The notes beneath the pieces are model-generated. The model saw nothing but the letters and a program-made list of their open reading frames with translations, was not told the origin of the DNA and made no database searches. A stretch of 64,000 nt of DNA from JAJTDS01 sp964202895 (lineage in GTDB: Bacteria > Pseudomonadota > Alphaproteobacteria > Rickettsiales > UBA1997). The position numbers and the translations under genes were made by a program. Every line of letters begins with the position of its first letter. Positions within the stretch are counted from its first letter, which is position 1. This document shows, piece after piece, positions 61,076 through 64,000 of the stretch. Where the stretch lies: positions 186,001 to 250,000 of the forward strand of contig CAXNJM010000001.1 in NCBI GenBank assembly GCA_964202895.1, in the 5' to 3' direction.

Positions 61076-61828
61076 TCAAATTCTTTGATAATTCCAAAAA
61101 TTTTGTGGATAATTTTTTTGTAGAATTTTAGAAATATCTTCTGGATATTCTATTCCCATCATTTTATTGATCTCCATTAAACGAAAATAAGCTTCTGGAA
61201 CCTGTTTGCTAAATTTATGATAATAAATTACTTCTAAAAAATTATTTATTGCTCCAATTATATTTAAGTTTTTCATTTGATATCGTGCGATATTCATTTT
61301 TCTGCCTGCGATATTCTCGTCAATGCTGGTTAGTTTATTTTCAATATCTTGTCTATAGATACTTGCTGGAAATCTTGCTCTTAATTCGCGAAATGCAATT
61401 GATGCTTTATTAGCATAATCTTCTGATAAATAAGGTCCAGAAATTTGATTGTAGTATGTAATGCCCTTCATATAAAGCATGTAAGGAGTATTGATTAAAT
61501 CACCCGAATTTATTTGCATAAAATTATCAATTATTTCAATAATTTTATCGTATTTTTTTTCTTGGTAATGGCAATAAACCGCCATAATATTTGCTTTTTT
61601 AGCAACTTTTGAAAAAGGGAAATCTTCATCAATTTTTTCAAATTCTTCTGCGGCAATATTGTAGTTATCTTCTTTGAGAATTTTTAAAGCTTTTTCATAT
61701 CTTTTTGTAGGATTTTGCGATTCTTCTTGTTGTTTTTGCTTTAAAAGCTTGTCTTTTGAGCATCCGCAAAAAACAAATAACATTACAATTAAAGTGAAAT
61801 TTGCTATTTTAACTCTTGTTATTTTCAT
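61076..61828 (-). CDS. bamD: Outer-membrane assembly lipoprotein BamD
   Basis: A 250-residue lipoprotein of the BAM complex, which inserts beta-barrels. The signal peptide ends in FVFCGCSKDK, so Cys21-Cys23 supplies the lipidated Cys. TPR-like helices follow (YEKALKILKEDNYNIAAEEF, AVYCHYQEKKYDKIIEIID, SIAFRELRARFPASIY). The C-terminal part is typical (VPEAYFRLMEINKMMGIEYPE). It overlaps hisD by 20 bp. The last codons are part of an 11-bp direct duplication around the stop codon (61055-61080). Confidence 0.9.
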   Translation of the reverse strand: MKITRVKIANFTLIVMLFVFCGCSKDKLLKQKQQEESQNPTKRYEKALKILKEDNYNIAAEEFEKIDEDFPFSKVAKKANIMAVYCHYQEKKYDKIIEIIDNFMQINSGDLINTPYMLYMKGITYYNQISGPYLSEDYANKASIAFRELRARFPASIYRQDIENKLTSIDENIAGRKMNIARYQMKNLNIIGAINNFLEVIYYHKFSKQVPEAYFRLMEINKMMGIEYPEDISKILQKNYPQNFWNYQRI

Positions 61829-63167
61829 TTTGTTTCTTGTTTAATCTTATTTCTAGACTCAATTGGTGAGCATATAAGCCCTCTGCCCTAGCTATCTCAA
61901 CTCCATATTTAGCAATTTTGTTAAATGAATTTTTATTGCAAGAAATCAATGAAATTCTTTTTAAGAAATCAAAAACTGATAAACCGCTTGAGAATCTTGA
62001 ACTCCCTTCGGTTGGCAATGTATGGCTTGGGCCGGCGATATAGTCTCCAATTGCTTCGGGAGAATATTGACCTAAAAAGATTGCTCCTGCATTATTGATT
62101 TTACTAGCAATTTTTTCTGCATTGTTGGTAATGATTTGAAGATGCTCTGGAGCGATAATATTAACTATTTCTGGAGCATCATTGATATTTTCAACGACTA
62201 TTATTGCAGAATTTTTTAATGAATGCTCGATTATATTGAATCTTGGCATTTTTTTAGCATTTTCAATTAAAGAATTAGCGATTTTTAGTGCAAATTTATA
62301 GTCATTTGTGATGATAAATATCTTTGAATCTTCCCCATGTTCTAATTGTGAGATGGCATCAACTGCAACCCAATCCGGACTGCATAAATTATTCGAACCG
62401 TCTTTTGCTTCTTTAAATTCAACTATAATAGTTAAATCGGTTGGACCAGCTATCATATCAATTCCAATTTGACCAAAAAGCATTCTTTTTGCTGTGGTTA
62501 CAAAATTATTGCCTGGTCCAACAATTTTATCAAATTTATTAATTGTTTTGGTTCCATAGCAAGCTCCTGCAATTGCTTGCGCTCCACCAATTTTAAATAT
62601 ATTTTTAATATTGCATAAATCTGCTGAAACAATAATTGCATCATTAATTATGCCTTTTTTTGCAGGAGTAAAAAGGGTGATATTTTTACTTCCCGCTACA
62701 ATTGCAGGAAGTGCAGACATTAAAACAGAGCTAGGATAAGAAGCGGTGCCACCTGGGGCATAAACAGCAACTTTTTCAATTGGTTTCCAAATATTTCCAA
62801 GCTTAACACCAGATTTATCGCGATAAGATAAATTTTTTGGCATCTGCTTTTTATGGTAAGCAAGGATTCTTTTTTTTGCTTGTTTTAAAGAATTGAGGAG
62901 GTTTTTATCTATATTTTGATAAGCATTACTAATCTCTTCTTTGGTAACTAGAAAATCTTGAGGAGATTCAAATTTTGCATCATCAAATTTATTGCAATAT
63001 TCTATTATCGACTTATCGCCATTATTTTTTACATTTTCAATAATATCAATTACCGCTTCAGAAACATTGATATCTTGCTGTCGAGAATTTTTAATAAATT
63101 CTTTAAAATCATTATCTTCTGCGATATTTTTAGTTGCAAAAATTTTAAATGGATGTGAATTTGACAT
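61809..63167 (-). CDS. hisD: Histidinol dehydrogenase
   Basis: A 452-residue zinc NAD enzyme for the last two steps of histidine synthesis. VAVYAPGGTASYPSSVLM, IGGAQAIAGACYGTKTI, KIVGPGNNFVTTAKRMLFG, DMIAGPTDLTI, the metal-site region QLEHGEDSKI and YSPEAIGDYIAGPSHTLPT are all present. It is about 20 residues longer than usual, mostly at the N-terminus. The 20-bp overlap with bamD implies that the two are cotranscribed. It is 12 bp behind the PopZ-like gene. Confidence 0.96.
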   Translation of the reverse strand: MSNSHPFKIFATKNIAEDNDFKEFIKNSRQQDINVSEAVIDIIENVKNNGDKSIIEYCNKFDDAKFESPQDFLVTKEEISNAYQNIDKNLLNSLKQAKKRILAYHKKQMPKNLSYRDKSGVKLGNIWKPIEKVAVYAPGGTASYPSSVLMSALPAIVAGSKNITLFTPAKKGIINDAIIVSADLCNIKNIFKIGGAQAIAGACYGTKTINKFDKIVGPGNNFVTTAKRMLFGQIGIDMIAGPTDLTIIVEFKEAKDGSNNLCSPDWVAVDAISQLEHGEDSKIFIITNDYKFALKIANSLIENAKKMPRFNIIEHSLKNSAIIVVENINDAPEIVNIIAPEHLQIITNNAEKIASKINNAGAIFLGQYSPEAIGDYIAGPSHTLPTEGSSRFSSGLSVFDFLKRISLISCNKNSFNKIAKYGVEIARAEGLYAHQLSLEIRLNKKQNENNKS

Positions 63168-63179
63168 TTTTATATTTTG

Positions 63180-64000
63180 CTATTTTTGTGGAATTATTTT
63201 ACTTATCTCTTCTCTAACTATTTTTTCAACTAGTTCGCTGAGGTTGTTATTTAGCCATTCTTCTATTTTTGGCATCATAGCCTCAATTGCAATTTTTTCA
63301 ATATCCACTTGATTTGCCATTTCCTCCATAGATTTAGCGATATTAGAAGCTGTTATTAATTTATTAATTGATTGGGAAGCTGAATCTATTACTTCTTGTT
63401 TTAGCAATGATTGCTTGTTTTCGTATCTCTCACTTTCAGATATTTCTGTAGCTGTTGCTTGTTGGTCTTCTATTTCTTTTAAATCAAAATCTTCTTCATC
63501 CCCATCTTCTTCTATTGAATCTTCCTCCTCAATATTAAGATATTCTTCATTTTCTGGAGTAGATTCCTCTTCATCGCTTGAATTATCTAGATCTAAATCA
63601 AGATTGTCCTCTTCTTTATTTTCTTCGGATAAATGTTCTTCGTTTTCATCTTCCTCTATTGATTTTTCTTCGTTTTCATCTTCTTCCGTTGAATCTTCCT
63701 CCTCATTAATATCTTCTTCATTCTCTAGAGTAGATTCCTCTTCATTACTTGAATTATCTAGATCTAGATCTAAATCAAGATCATTTTCTTCGTTGTTTTC
63801 TTCTGATAAATGCTCTTCGTTTTCATCTTCTTCTATCGAATCCTCCTCCTCAGTATTAAGATCTTCTTCATTTTCTGGAGTAGATTCCTCTTCATTACTT
63901 GAATTATCTAGATCTAGATCTAAATCAAGATCATTTTCTTCGTTGTTCTCTTCTGATAAATGCTCTTCATTCTCATTTTCTGTTGAATCTTCTTCGCTTT
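63180..64000 (-). CDS. PopZ-like polar organising protein with acidic repeats (5' end beyond the window)
   Basis: The frame is open from 63180 to the window end, so the gene starts further right. The C-terminal 65 residues match the PopZ (DUF2497) end: a helix followed by MMPKIEEWLNNNLSELVEKI and VREEISKII. Upstream of it about 190 visible codons are almost pure Glu, Asp, Asn, Ser and Leu, corresponding to the acidic linker of PopZ. Three copies of a unit with LDLDLDNSSNEEESTPENEE are in the visible part, at spacings of 50 and 57 codons. PopZ self-assembles at cell poles and anchors chromosome-segregation proteins; this role is inferred from the family. Confidence 0.8.
   Translation of the reverse strand, partial: SEEDSTENENEEHLSEENNEENDLDLDLDLDNSSNEEESTPENEEDLNTEEEDSIEEDENEEHLSEENNEENDLDLDLDLDNSSNEEESTLENEEDINEEEDSTEEDENEEKSIEEDENEEHLSEENKEEDNLDLDLDNSSDEEESTPENEEYLNIEEEDSIEEDGDEEDFDLKEIEDQQATATEISESERYENKQSLLKQEVIDSASQSINKLITASNIAKSMEEMANQVDIEKIAIEAMMPKIEEWLNNNLSELVEKIVREEISKIIPQK

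Overview
The window is strongly AT-rich (roughly 70% A+T by eye) and reads as the chromosome of a Gram-negative alphaproteobacterium. Marker content supports this: a hemD / mitofilin-like / hemY string, a PopZ-like polar protein, a TrxR-type ferredoxin reductase, BamD, MraY, a FadL-type porin, CcmB and an isc-type cluster. Base composition, reduced intergenic spaces and frequent TTG starts recall Rickettsiales or other host-associated lineages. Anabolism is broader than in classical Rickettsia: trpF, hisB, hisD, cimA, purD, pyrB, folP, kbl, glmS, manC and pgk are all present. A Rickettsiales-like lineage that kept amino-acid and nucleotide synthesis (Deianiraea-like) is my best guess, but that is inference.

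Layout. 1-7 kb (+): end of a ferredoxin reductase, a YmdB-type phosphoesterase, rplM-rpsI with terminator, then a tight ybaB-trpF-kimA-like-recR unit and folP. 7-12.3 kb: dnaJ (-), a BioC-like methyltransferase (+) and gyrA (+). 12.4-20 kb, all (-): a repeat protein lacking a clear start, cmk, two MFS transporters, ruvC, ccmB, manC and a ThiE-like gene. 20-28 kb (+): a zincin-like protein, a FadL-type porin, a REC-REC-HPt phosphorelay protein, glmS, a DsbA/ScsC-like oxidoreductase and a Pif1-like helicase. 28-31 kb (-): plsC with tRNA-Thr upstream, pyrB and pgk. 31-40.6 kb (+): a small conserved protein, an alpha/beta hydrolase, a 43-residue LptM-like lipoprotein, kbl, a membrane protein, dut, an RND pump, mraY and cimA.

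40.6-47.3 kb (-) is the accessory region. After a GNAT gene come a Gln/Ser-rich protein and a roughly 5 kb Asn/Gln-rich coiled-coil coding region. The latter is divided over three frames by two -1 steps; its 457-codon middle part has no ATG, GTG or TTG start where a gene would begin. It is followed by 564 bp of non-coding DNA with a 33-bp tandem repeat and several hairpins. This is the most unusual part of the window.

47.3-64 kb: a chalcone-isomerase-like protein, purD, recA, sucD and sucC (-); hemD, a mitofilin-like gene and hemY (+); coaE, xseB and a GT2 glycosyltransferase (-), with a duplicated promoter-like element before xseB and before the glycosyltransferase; iscU, an iscA-like gene and hscB (+); hisB, a superoxide dismutase with a predicted export signal, bamD, hisD and a PopZ-like protein with acidic repeats that runs off the window (-). 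I saw no insertion sequence, integrase, CRISPR array or rRNA.
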